Positions 34,440-45,805 of a stretch of 64,000 nt of DNA are shown one piece after another. The notes under the pieces were generated by a model. That model was not told where the DNA came from. It worked only from the letters and a program-made list of their open reading frames with translations, and ran no database searches. The position numbers were made by a program, and so were the translations under genes. The stretch is taken from the NCBI RefSeq assembly GCF_030463535.1, contig NC_132896.1, forward strand, positions 27,839,709 through 27,903,708, read 5' to 3'. This DNA comes from Salminus brasiliensis. Lineage: Eukaryota > Chordata > Actinopteri > Characiformes > Bryconidae. Position 1 is the first letter of the stretch. The number at the start of each line of letters is the position of its first letter.

Positions 34440-35480
34440 TTAAATATGAGTTCAATAAAGTCCGTCTGTAGTAGTGGAACCTCTTTTTGGTGCTAAATAG
34501 GACCATAAGCTTGTTTAAAATACTGTATGTCAGTGCATAACTAGGTGTCCTTCAACTGTCTATGTTATGTAGATGGGGCACAAATTTCTGTAAATCAGCT
34601 AGAAAAGTTCACTCTTATAAAGAAGGGTTCTTTATTTTCTTTAATAAATCAGTTGTTCTAGATAGAACCATGATAATTCAGAGAATATTGTAGCTTTTTT
34701 CTTTTTTAACAAATATGATATGTTGTAATATGTTGCACAAAAAGTTTCCACTACTCTTGTGAGTTAAAGAAGACATTTTAGTACTGGGTCCTTTAAGGAT
34801 GTTTTAGTAAGGTCAGTAGTTCTATATAAAACCATGACAAATCAAAGAACCTTATGGATCTCGATTGTTTTTTACCTGGTTAATTAGTTTTTCATGTTAA
34901 TAATAACCTTTTTTGTAGAAGGTTCTTTAAAGAACTTATTTTAAATAAACAGACTTTTATGTTGCGTAAAATGGTCAACTACTGTTACAAGTCAAAGACA
35001 AATTTTTAGTACTATACACCCTAAAAACTGTACAGGTTCTATACAGGTTTATTAGTAAAAACAATGGTTCTATGTAAAACCATGTGAACACATAGAACAA
35101 ATGAGATGTTTAATTAGTTATTTGCCTGGTTAAATAGTTAATCTGTGGATGCTTAATTGATTCTTCCCCTATTTAAATTGTTCATAAAAGATTCAAAAAG
35201 CTTCCACTACTGTCAAAGAACGCTTTTTAGTACTATACACCCTTAAAAACAAAAAGCGTTTATTAGTAAAGGCAGTGGTTCTAAATAAACCATGATAACT
35301 CAGAACATGGGTGGATGCTTAAATAATTCCTTGCCTGGTAAAACAGTTCTTCATATTCAAGAAAAAAACTCTTGTTGATGGTTCCCTTTTGAACCATTTA
35401 AAATTGGTTCTATATATCACCGAAAAAGGTTCCATTATTGTCAAAAACATTATATCCAGTACTATATATAACCCTTTTTA
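34440..35480. repeat. Imperfect repeats in spon2 intron 1 (unit about 230 bp)
   Basis: Phrases recur in the same order three to four times: ttccactactgt, gtcaaagaac, tttagtactatacaccct, tttattagtaaagg, tggttctatataaaaccatg, ttgcctggttaaatagtt. Starts are near 34,740, 34,975, 35,205 and 35,425, with a weaker copy near 34,500. Many words pair as ggttct...agaacc hairpins. Non-coding. Confidence 0.7.
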
Positions 35481-35833
35481 CTTAAAATGTTTTTCAAAAT
35501 GTTTACACAAGAGAGAACCTGTACATAAGCACCAGTGCATTTCTCTGGTGGCTTTGTGCATAATAGTCACAATCATTTACTACAAAACCATGGTTTTATG
35601 GTTCTGAGAATTGGTTAAACAGACCCACATTCCTTCCTCATTAGTAAACGTGTCACATGGCCACTTAAAGTCCAAAGACCTGGTCACAACTTCTTCACAT
35701 GTTTGGACTAGACGCTCGTTCTTTCTTGACACACAGAACCAGATCTGCAAGTCTGCAAGTCTCAGACCAGTGTGCCATCCAGTATCCAATAATGCCTGCT
35801 ATCCCTGTGTCCCTGTCTTCTCAGAGAGCTAAC

Positions 35834-38800
35834 ATGGAGAAGGTGAAATCGGCATCTCAAAGCCATGTTCTGCAGTGGTTCACTCTGACGCTGAGCCTGC
35901 TGGGTGGAATCGGCGCCATGCCTGTGAGCGTGGACTCTGTTTGCTCCGCACCGTCCACAGCTAAATACAGCCTGACGTTTACGGGCAAGTGGAGCCAGAC
36001 TGCTTTCCCCAAGCAGTTCCCCGTTTACAGGCCCCCTGCTCAGTGGTCTCCGCTAGTGGGTGAGTGGAATGGCTTTGACAGCAAGGACTAGGCTTGTGAA
36101 CCAGGGTGCTGCCACTATGATCCGAGGATTGCTGGTTTGAATCCTGGGTCATACTGTTTGCCATCAGCAGCCAGAGTCAGAGAGAGCACAACTGACCATG
36201 CTTTCTCTGGGTGGGTCTATGGTACGCTAGGAGCCACACGTGTCAGATGGTGATTGGGCCTTCCAAATTGAGTAGAAAATGGGGTAAAATTATAAATAAG
36301 TAAAAAATAGATTTAAATAAAGGTGAGTGAGTGATGCCATAGAGGTACCACTTCTGGTTCCATTTTGGAAGCATGTTTATAAGAGCCTAAGAACCTAAAT
36401 TCTACCTCTACATTACACCTGTATCAAAACACAGTTCTTTATGAAACCAAACATGGTTAATCTATGGCATCCCTCATCGAAATGCATTCTGCTTAGTTAT
36501 GAAAAAGTTGTAATACTCATACCATAAATGCAAAAAAGTTGCCTGAACGGATCAACACTCAGAGTTGCAAATGATCAGGTTGAATGCTGAATATTTACTG
36601 TTAAACACAACGTGTTACTATGGCAACAATGATGAAATCTGCTACTCATTCTCTAGGGGTAACTCACAGCTCAGACTATCACATCTGGCAACAGAACGAA
36701 TACGCCAGTAACGGGGTGAGAGAGTTCTCAGAGAAAGGAGAGGCTTGGACTCTGATTAAGGAGGTGGAGGCTGCTGGGGAGCGCATCCAAAGTGTCTACG
36801 GCCTCTTCTCCACACCAGCTGTGCTCGGAGGGACAGGCCAGACGACCACAGAGTTTGAGGTCTATGCAAGGCACTCTTTTGTAAGTGTAGCACTCTGTGC
36901 AATGTGATGATGACATATAGAATGAGACATTTTTGCCTTGTGGTTCAGACTTGCTTCAGTAGATAACCTGTATTTAAATTCAGCAACCTTGTAGTTTATG
37001 GCAAATCTTGTCCTTCTAGAGTCAAAAACGTTCCTCAATGGTTCTTGGCTTAAACATGGTTCTTGGCTTTTATATATATATTAAGTTATTAAGAAGGTTC
37101 TCTTTACACTCACACACAGCCTCTTTAGGACATTGGTGTTGCAAGTTGAGTTGAGCAAATATTTGGACTATCTGGCAGATGTCTAAAGATTTGATAATCA
37201 CTGCTTTAGGGCACTGAAAGGGGTTCTTTTGTGGTGGTGCTTCCCAATCCTGGTACTGAAATACAACAATTCCTATTGAACACACCTGTTTAACAATGAA
37301 CACGTCCTTCCTAAGTTAAGAAGATTGCATTACAGCCAGGAAAACAGAAATGTGCAAGACAGGGAGCATTATGTTCTATGCATCGCTCTAAAGCTCTCTT
37401 TTTGGCACCTGAGTGATGCAAGCAAGTTGTTTGCAGTAAGCTAAACTTTATTACCTTTCAAAATCAAACCAAATCTCTATACCAAGGGTCAGCAATGTCC
37501 ACAGAGGGCCGGAGTGGCTGCTGGTTTTCTTGCCAGAAGGAATGAATAAGATAAGACTAGTGACCCCTGCTATATGCAAAGTCCTAAGCACTACTTTACA
37601 AGCATTAAAAAAATAGTTTATAAACCCTTTAGAGCATATAAAATACAAGTAAACAGCACCCATTCATTACAATAATCAACCTTTCCCAGGAAAAAGGGCC
37701 CTGGGTCCAAGTGCCAACACACATGAGCCACAGGCAATTTCAGGTTACATATAGACTGCAAACTCAACAGAACGCTAACACTGTGCTCATTTTACAGTTG
37801 TCCTTTATAATGCGGCTTGTGCCAAGCCCTGACTGGTTTGTTGGGGTAGACAGTCTAAATCTGTGCGAAGGAGACCACTGGAAAGAAAACATAAGCCTTG
37901 ACCTGTTTCCCTACGACGCTGGCACTGACAGTGGCTTCACTTTTTCTTCACCCAACTTTGAGACAATTCCCCAAGATAAAGTCACACAGGTAATCAAGAC
38001 AAGCCGACCTGACTGACCTCCAACATTTGGGCTAAAGGTTTAGTTGGTGGTCTTTAGTATTTATTCAAAATGTATTCTTTTCTTGTGTTCTTCTTTCTCA
38101 GATCACATCATCATTTCCAAGCCACCCAGCTAACTCTTTCTACTATCCTCGATTGAAACATCTTCCCCCGATTGCCAAGGTCACACTCACCAAGATCAAG
38201 AACAATCAGATCTTTAGTCTGCCCATTGAGCCCACGCAGTCCAACCAGATCCCCACTGGCAATGAAATTGACGAGTCTCTTATAAGTAAGTTCTATAGTA
38301 TTATTATATAACCATGTCTGATTGTGTGATTCTGTGCAGTGCATACAGTCTAATCAGGAATTGATTAGAACTGACAGAAAACAACAGTTTTAATACTAAA
38401 CTACATTGATAGCACCTCTGCTATCTCAGACTGACTCATATATAGTCTAAAAGCCTCTGAAAATCCTTCGAGAAAATTTATGGCAATCAAATCTAATGTA
38501 GGCTTGTAGCAAATTGTGCCAGAAAAACTGTTCATCCGTCCCCATGGTGACCAAAACAACAAACCCCAAACATGGATTATGTAGGCCAGCCCTTTAGGAG
38601 GCTTTCTGCCACTCAGCTGTCAGGATGTGTTTGTCATGGAAACAAAATGCAATGTCAACTCCAGCCATCCTTTTATTTCCATGTTCCATCCATCCCTCTG
38701 CTTTCCTACTTCAATCTGTGATAGAGATTAACATTTTACAAGGTCGTGACTTGTAGAAGAGCCCGCAGAAAGAGAGGATTTCCAGTCGAGCTCAATGAGA

Positions 38801-39869
38801 AGGATATCTAGGATTATTTTTTTTTTCCAGCAACATGTGGGAGACATTTAGAGGACCTCTTTTTTAGCAATTGCAAAGTAAACACGCTCTACAAATGTGG
38901 ATAAACGTCTGTAGATTAAAGGGTGAACTCCAGCCAAAATAAAAAATGGAATTTCTACAATAGTTGTAATTATGCATATTCGCCTCCTACAGTCATGATT
39001 CAGAGTCTCCAGAGCGGATTTTTCCTTTTTAATACCATATTACATAACATATCTAATAATATAATAATTGCTTATTATTATTATTATTTTTATTAATAAT
39101 TGCTCTCACTTATTATGGCATATGTAAGTAAATGTCATCGGCTCCATTTCGTTCCACTGTCTGTTGCTTAATTACTTGACTCACAATGCAATTTGGTCCA
39201 CATTCAGCTGAATGGTAGTTCTCGTAAAGCTCAACACTGCGTCGGTTGATAGATAAAGTCCCATTGCTGTGGAAATCAGTTTAAGCGCAGTAGCCAGGAC
39301 AAGCTGAAAAATCACATATTTTATCATTTTTGAGCTGAACGCTACAAAATATTCATGAGGTTTTTGTCAGATTTCATCAATACGTCTGAAACGGTCATTT
39401 GACCCTTAGTTTCAAACCTTTTTGGGTTTGTTTTATTACGATTATAATGCCCTCAAAATCATGCTTGAATTTCGCGTCTGATTCAGACACTCTGAAAATA
39501 ATGTCTGACCTACTTATTAGTTCCATAAAACTATAATTGTACTGCAAAGGTGTACTGGTTTCTGCTTATTGGCTCAGATAGCTAAAATGTTTAGTTATGA
39601 GTCACAATTTCTTGATATCACACATTTCCACACTCCTCCCACACATGTTTTTAACACTTTCTTCACTGTGTTCACTGTGTCTGTCCTCAGACACCCCTCT
39701 CGACTGTGAGGTGTCTGCCTGGTCATCTTGGGGTCTGTGCAAGGGTCAGTGCGGTGAGAAAGGAGTGAGACATCGGACCCGGTACATTCACATACAGCCT
39801 GCCAACAACGGCGCTGCCTGCCCTCCGCTGGAGGAGGATAAGGCCTGTATCCCTGACAACTGTGTGTGA
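35834..39869 (+). CDS. spon2: Spondin-2 (mindin), secreted matrix protein, five coding exons
   Basis: Spondin-2 is a secreted extracellular-matrix protein; in mammals it acts as a pattern-recognition and integrin-binding factor. Coding exons: 35834-36059, 36657-36880, 37798-37989, 38102-38285 and 39691-39869. Their phases join to give 334 aa (human 331). Residues 1-31 form a signal peptide (hydrophobic [12 protein letters not shown]). The spondin domain spans about 36-250: [38 protein letters not shown] and the conserved [15 protein letters not shown]. The last exon encodes one thrombospondin type-1 repeat (about 279-334) with WSSWG and six cysteines. The Met at 35834 lies nine bases after the acceptor and directly precedes the signal peptide. 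A second spondin paralogue is common in teleosts, so the a/b suffix is open. Confidence 0.97.
36100..36310 (+). mobile_element. tRNA-derived SINE, second family, copy 2, in a spon2 intron
   Basis: A B-box-like ggtttgaatcc (36,134-36,144) is followed by catcagcagccagagtcaga, tctgggtgggtctatggtac, ccaaattgagtagaaaatgg and an A-rich tail. It is shorter than the copy at 44,290. Confidence 0.65.
38286..39690 (+). other. spon2 intron 5
   Basis: A 1.4-kb intron without a recognised repeat except short ATT runs near 39,055-39,100. No exon signal. Confidence 0.6.
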
Positions 39870-40469
39870 GGACCTGCTAAATGAGGCCTAATTGATCCAT
39901 CTTCACGTTTTTCTCTCAACGTTGGCGTCTCAACGTAACCAGCACAATGTGGTTTGGACTACAGACTGAGAAACGGGCTTGTAACCAGAATCCCAATTTT
40001 CAAACTGTTTACAGTAACCTCCAGACCGCTATTTCCAAACGAACCGAAGCATTCCATACAGTATAAAGTTCCATACAGTCACAGCTTTGGTCCTTTGAGT
40101 CGGGAAAGCCAATAAGTTCATAATGCACGCTGGCAGGCACACTAGGCATCATAAGCCAAAGGTAAGCGACACACTTAAGCCAAAATGAAGATGCCCAGAC
40201 AGCCCAGTAGTGCCCAGTAGTTTTTGCTCCATGCAGCATTACCTTCCCTCCAGTACTGTAAGAAAAGCAGCATTAGCTAAGCTATAAACTGATGCCCTCA
40301 TGTGGAATGACTGACCAGACACAATCCAGTATGAAATCAGATACATAACACAGATAAAGGGTAGAATCGTAATGTGCTGTGTATAATGTGTCTATCACAA
40401 GCTGTATGTGTTGTTAATGTTTGTACATTCATTGCAATACATTGTACATATAAGCTGTAAATATGAACA

Positions 40470-40475
40470 AATAAA
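40470..40475 (+). terminator. spon2: spon2 poly(A) signal
   Basis: AATAAA lies 600 bases after the spon2 stop and is followed by a GT-rich stretch (ctgtttcctgtcaacgtggg). This gives a compact 3' UTR ending near 40,490. Confidence 0.75.
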
Positions 40476-40489
40476 CTGTTTCCTGTCAA

Positions 40490-42416
40490 CGTGGGTGATC
40501 TACACTACATTGTACTCTAGACATGTTTGGTGACTGAGGTCGGAACAGGATATCTGAGATGCTAACAGGCACAGCAGAGTTTGCAGAGCAGCTTCACAAA
40601 ATTCTAGAAATAAGACCAAAAGAAATTAAACAATTAAATATGTAACCCAAAGAGAGCAAGGAAAACTCCCTCAAAGCTGACAGGACCCATCCTCCTCTGG
40701 CCAAAATCACTCATTAATTATATTACTAGTAAATGCCATAAAGTCACCTTAACACCATGTACGTCCTTTAGTACCTGTGCACGGGCATGAGCTGACTGTC
40801 TTTGAATACAGTGCATAATGTTAGACTTAATGGGCTGATGTTTGTGGTCTCCCATGGATTTTTGTTCACCCTTCATACAGCACACCGAGCATGAAATGAC
40901 AGCACTGTGGCCTTTACCATGAGCTGTGAAGGTGCTCAGACCAATAACACACTAAATCAAATACAGCGTAAAATCACAACGTGTAGGCTCATTGAGAGTT
41001 TATGATATGAGTGCTGCTCCGTGTATCTTAAAATTTTGTGGCCAAACTCCAACTTGGACTGGCAATGATTTTTCTGTGAATATATATATATATATATACA
41101 TCAAATAGCAATAGTAATTTAATGCAGTTGCTTAGGATTCCTAAGCCACGGTGGACCCTGCCACACATTTATTTATTTATTTTATATATTTAAGTAATAT
41201 TGGCAGTTTTAAAGATATGATGAATAAAATAAGACTGCTGCCTCTTATTAAAACCTGACATTTTTATTAATTATGGTACCATAATAAAGCAACTACATAG
41301 TAAACCCATAGCCTGGCAACTGTTTAAATAGCAACTGCTTAAAATTATGCACACTTTGAAATTAATAATGATAACATAGTTAAACTATCTTGCAACACCA
41401 TTTACAACCACCTGAATTCTGTAGCAACCACCTTACAGCCACCAAGTGACTTCCTAGCAAACCCACAGCAACCACCTGGCAACCCCATACCAACCATTTG
41501 AAATGATGCACATCAACTAAAACACACTACATTATGGTACCACAAAATAAACCATCTACCAACAGCATTGCAACCACCTGTAATCCTGTAGCAACCACCT
41601 AACAACCACCACGCAACTACCCAGCAAACTCTCAGCAATCACCTGGCAATCCCATAGCAACTGCTTAATATGATCACATCATCTAAAACAGTTTGCAATT
41701 AATTATGGCACCATACTTAAATCATCAAACAACATCCCTGCCACCATCTAACAACCCCATAGCAAGCACCTGGAATTCTGTAGCAACCACCTAGCAACCA
41801 TTGGCAACCATTAGTAACAGTTTATAGTAACCTGTGTTTTTGGGGGTTTTTAGGAAATGCATTTTTCTAGTTCTGTATATGAATAATTGTCATGTTTCTT
41901 CTAGCAGATATCACACCTGTTAAATTTCTGTTTCAGTGATTGCAGTGATTAAAGACCCCATTTGCTACAGGTGAGCCTCAAAAGGTTCGAAAATGGCCCT
42001 GGGTATAAAACCCATAAGCTTCATTGCTCAGCTTATTATCCTCGTTGCTCCAGTGCAAAACTAAAGAAGCACACTTCATGAACCTTAAGTTTTGTCATTA
42101 AACATACAGTATCATACCTGACATTCATCACTGAAACGACGGCTGAACTGCCCCAACAGCAAGTTACAACGCAGGGGCTGCTAAGAGGCAGAACAATTAA
42201 TAGGTTAACTATTTAGGTTTCTTTGTCAACATGGCTGAGCACTTGCGGCCGTCTTATCACATGCTTTTCTTCTAAACTTTGTTTGAGCACAGAGCAGCAC
42301 ACCAAAACGTCCAGGTGGACATTTCACACACTGGACTGCACTTACAACTCCTGTAGATAGCCATCTGGTACTTTTCATAACATTACTCAAATTCGACAAA
42401 ATCGAAAGTTACTACA
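40490..42416. other. Intergenic DNA between spon2 and tmed11
   Basis: About 1.9 kb. A short AT tract lies near 41,080-41,098 and a minisatellite occupies 41,270-41,830. The last 500 bases should contain the tmed11 promoter and 5' UTR, but no TATA box or CpG-rich core is obvious. Confidence 0.55.
41270..41830. repeat. GCAACCACCT minisatellite-like repeat
   Basis: Three to four imperfect units of about 160-180 bp each contain agcaaccacct-type decamers several times, then a spacer with attatggtaccataataaa or a variant. Examples are attctgtagcaaccacctta near 41,415 and attctgtagcaaccacctag near 41,774. Non-coding. Confidence 0.75.
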
Positions 42417-43737
42417 ATGAATTCAAGCTGGGGTTGCCTCCTGGTTGCATGCTTTGTTAGTTTGGCGTCGGCAATGTACTTTGATTTGTTGGAACAGAGG
42501 GAAAAGTGTATTATTGAGGAGATTCCAGAGGACATCCTTGTCACAGGTGAGGCAAAGGCTGGATTTTCCATGTGTGGATGTTGATGTTGTGTATTTTTGT
42601 ATGTTTTGTTGTGGATTTGCTGGGATGTTGTAGGAGATGCTTAATTAACCCCTAATGCAGAAAGGCTTATTACACAGTAAGGTGTATTACTCAGTAACTA
42701 CAGGGACGTCTGTACAAACTGGTGGGGCTAAGTTTGTATAGAAGTCTGGCGGTGCCATATGTGTCTAATACCATTTCTACTTATCACCAATGAAACAGTA
42801 ACATTGCGATTGTTCACATTCTCTGAGGAACAACTCTTCCATAGTGACAAAGTTTCTACCCTCAGCTACTGACTACTTTCTTCTCTCCAGGGTATTTCTT
42901 TGTGGAGCACTGGGATCAAAGAAAGCAGGACAACTCTCCACACCTCGGTTTAACTGTCACTGTAAAAGACCCTAACAATGAGGTTGGAGAAATAGAAGCC
43001 CATTCCCTCACTGTGTATGTTTTATATTGGTTTATGCAATCTAACCACATGCTATCTAACTCAGAAGAAGAGCTTTCCTTTGTTTATTATATGCAGGTAC
43101 TGCTCATGAAACGCTTTGGCAGATATGGGAAATTCACCTTCACATCTCATGCTTCCGGTCAACATTTCCTGTGCGTGAAATCAAACTCCACCAGATTCTC
43201 TGTGTTCGCTGGCGAACGGCTGGTGAGTGAAGCACTAGGTTGGGCAAAGTTGGTGTGTGTTAAAGTCAGTTAAGTGAGTGCTTCCCACTGTGACCCAGAG
43301 TGTATTTCAATGCAAGAGTGTAGACTGGGGTGCACTGGGACAGTCTGTTCATGCTAACTTGTACCTTGGTGTAGGTCACCAAGTAGAACATCATTCTTGA
43401 GTTTGTGTAAAAGATTCAGAAGACAAAATCAGGATGTAGAAAATGGAAACTTAAAATAGCGGGAAATTTGGCACATTTCCATTTAGTTTTTCATACGAGC
43501 AACCTCAAACATCTCTACTACACATCAACACACTTCCTAACGATTTACCTGAAAGTGGTGTGAGTAAAACATGAAGTTACTGTAGCACTGGAACAGACTA
43601 AGGGGCTAGTTGTACTATTTGCTATAAAAGAGAGTCAGATAACAGGTCACAGGGTATACACATACAATATTTGTCTTATAGTGGTGTACATGTACTATAT
43701 TGGCATGCTTTTCCAAAATAATAAAAAATATATTTTT

Positions 43738-43793
<56 letters not shown>

Positions 43794-45255
43794 TTTATTA
43801 TGTATATAAAGATAACACAGCTTTTTGTTGTTTACTTAGGGTCTTATAATAGCAGAAGCGTGTAGTACTGAGTAAAAGCTATGCATTACTCTAACTAGCC
43901 TTCAATATTAAAATAATATTGGTGTGATTTCTGTGCTGTATAAAAATGTCCGTAATGGTATAAATCCCAGAGTTAATACCAATAAATATCTGCAAGATCA
44001 TTGATGGCATGCACATTTTATCTTTAGTTTATTAGGTAAACTAAAGTTAGTTATACCAACTTGGTTATACCAACCATCAGAAAGTATGTAAGGACTGAGT
44101 GAACTCAAGCAAAGATATCAGAAGCAGAACTTGCCCATAATTCATTGTGACCTGACGCATTTCCGAACCTGAATAAAAATGGTGGTCAAAACTGTTCATC
44201 ACTTTACTTTGCTAGCTTGTAAGTTAGCGAGTTAAATGCTAAGCACAGCAAAGCTAACATCAATAAAAAAACAAAAAAACAACAACAACAGTGGATCGCT
44301 GATTCGAAACCCGGTCATGCTGCTAGCCATCAGCAGCCAGGGCCCCGAGAAGAGCACAGTTGGCCTTGCTCTATCTAGGGTGGGTAGATCACTTCATTGC
44401 GGTGCTGGCCGCCACTGGCGTCTGCAGGCTGATGCATCGGAGCCGGGTATACGGCGCTTCCCTCCAGCCGTGTCGGTTGCCAGGTGATGTTGCATCAGCA
44501 GCAGTTCTAAAAAGAGATGTTGGCTGGCTGCACACGTGACGGAGGGGGCATGTGTTGGTCTTCACCCTCACTAATGTCATTCCAAATCCTAGACTTATCC
44601 CTTTGTGTTGTGAGCAAACACTTGTGTAACATAGGTGTGACATACAGTGCGTCTGATGGATGACGAAGTTGGTGAGGGGATTTTTAACACAACATTGAAA
44701 TGGGACCCAGCGTTACATTCAGAAGCTACGTGATTAGGCCATGTCTCTCTGCACAGTGAAATGCATTAACAGTACTTTGTCTTTAATCCTAATGAGCAGA
44801 AAGTGCATCTAGACATCCAGATGGGAGAGCATACCATTGATCCCAGCGCTGAAAAGGCAAAAGAAACAATTAAGACGATGGAGTACAGGATGCAGCACCT
44901 CATCGACCAGATCCAGTACATTAGCAAGCAGCAAGACTTCCAACGGGTGAGGATGCATCTGGAGCCAGAAAATGTTCATAATAATAAACTGCTCGGCCTC
45001 ACAGAAACAAGGATTAGTGTAATTCGGACCATGTTTCCAAATCTGCACTGCCTTACTGAGTAATTAGATGCAGTTTTGAACTGTTTACTGTGCTGGTATT
45101 TGCAGGAACGAGAGGAAACGTTTCGTGAGATGAGCGAAAACACAAACGGAAGTGTTTTGTGGTGGGCAGTCATCCAGACTTCCATACTGCTCACCGTTGG
45201 CTTCTGGCAAATACGAAACCTGAAAAACTTTCTGATTGAGAAGAAGTTGGTTTAA
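42417..45255 (+). CDS. tmed11: p24-family cargo receptor TMED11, five exons
   Basis: p24/TMED proteins are type I membrane proteins that cycle between ER and Golgi and help load cargo into COPI/COPII vesicles. Exons: 42417-42546, 42891-42982, 43097-43222, 44800-44946 and 45106-45255, giving 214 aa, the usual size. A signal peptide ends near ASA (residues 17-19). The GOLD domain follows, with paired Cys33 and Cys100 and the conserved GKFTFTSH. A coiled-coil stretch spans about 130-165 (MEYRMQHLIDQIQYISKQQD). The membrane span is 182-202. The tail ends KKLV, a dilysine COPI retrieval signal. The donor of exon 2 (gag|gttgga) is weak, but it gives the family spacing VKDPNNE|VLLMKRFG. It is closest in sequence to TMED4/9/11; the symbol comes from its place between spon2 and rnf212. 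Confidence 0.95.
43740..43791. repeat. AT microsatellite in tmed11 intron 3
   Basis: About 50 bases of TA repeats. It is followed by a repeat (43,795-43,915) whose words ttttgttgtttacttagggt and agcagaagcgtgtagtactg recur at 46,605-46,700. Confidence 0.85.
44290..44600 (+). mobile_element. tRNA-derived SINE, second family, copy 3, in tmed11 intron 3
   Basis: It begins with tRNA-like gtggatcgctgattcgaaac, then catcagcagccagggccccg, ctagggtgggtagatcactt, catcagcagcagttctaaaa and cacacgtgacggagggggca. This is the best-preserved of three copies (18.5, 36.1 and 44.3 kb). Confidence 0.75.
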
Positions 45256-45349
45256 CTGCTTCAGCCTGCCTGATGTCAACACTGTTAGTCAGCTTAATTA
45301 CACTAATTACTATTGTGTACACTCATATATTCACTTAAATTAATGACAT

Positions 45350-45355
45350 AATAAA
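45350..45355 (+). terminator. tmed11: tmed11 poly(A) signal
   Basis: AATAAA lies 95 bases after the tmed11 stop, implying a very short 3' UTR. The downstream sequence (gtcctgttactgtaa) is moderately GT-rich. Confidence 0.7.
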
Positions 45356-45595
45356 GTCCTGTTACTGTAAAAACACATGACCAGAGCGATTTACTTCAAG
45401 AACACACTGTAGAAAGATAATGTCTGTATCAGAGCACTATGTGATGATATGAGGAATGCGTGTTATCATTTGCTATAAGTGCCATATGACATATTTGGTT
45501 TTTTTTTTACTACCAGTCCTCAAAAAACAGCCTCCAGCACTCCAGTCTTGGACCTTCCTTCTCAAGACCCCCTGCTTTAATAATCTATCATTGAT

Positions 45596-45805
45596 AATTA
45601 GATTGTCCTACCACGTGTCGGCCAGAGGAGGATGGGTTCCCCTTTTGAGTCTCGGGTCCTCTCAAGGTTTCTTCCTCTTGATCTGTGGGAATTTTTTCTT
45701 GCCACTGTTGCCACTGGCTTGCTCGAACCCATATCTCTGTAAAGATGCTTTTGGACAACATTTGTTGTGAAAAGCGCCATATAAATAAATGTAATTAAAT
45801 ATCAT
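45596..45805 (+). mobile_element. 3' end of an L2/Maui-like non-LTR retrotransposon
   Basis: The block ggccagaggaggatgggttc, tctcaaggtttcttcctctt, ttttcttgccactgttgcca and gcgccatataaataaatgta matches, from memory, the conserved 3' tail of L2-type LINEs found throughout teleosts. No coding part of the element remains. It lies just after tmed11 on the same strand. Confidence 0.75.

Noticed and set aside
41270-41830. CRISPR-like repeat array
   Set aside because: Units are imperfect, contain internal repeats and lie in a vertebrate genome. It is a minisatellite.
42983-43022. Longer tmed11 exon 2, ending at the donor act|gtgtatg near 43,015
   Set aside because: It would keep the frame but insert about eleven residues where p24 proteins have none. 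The weaker donor at 42,983 gives the exact family spacing.
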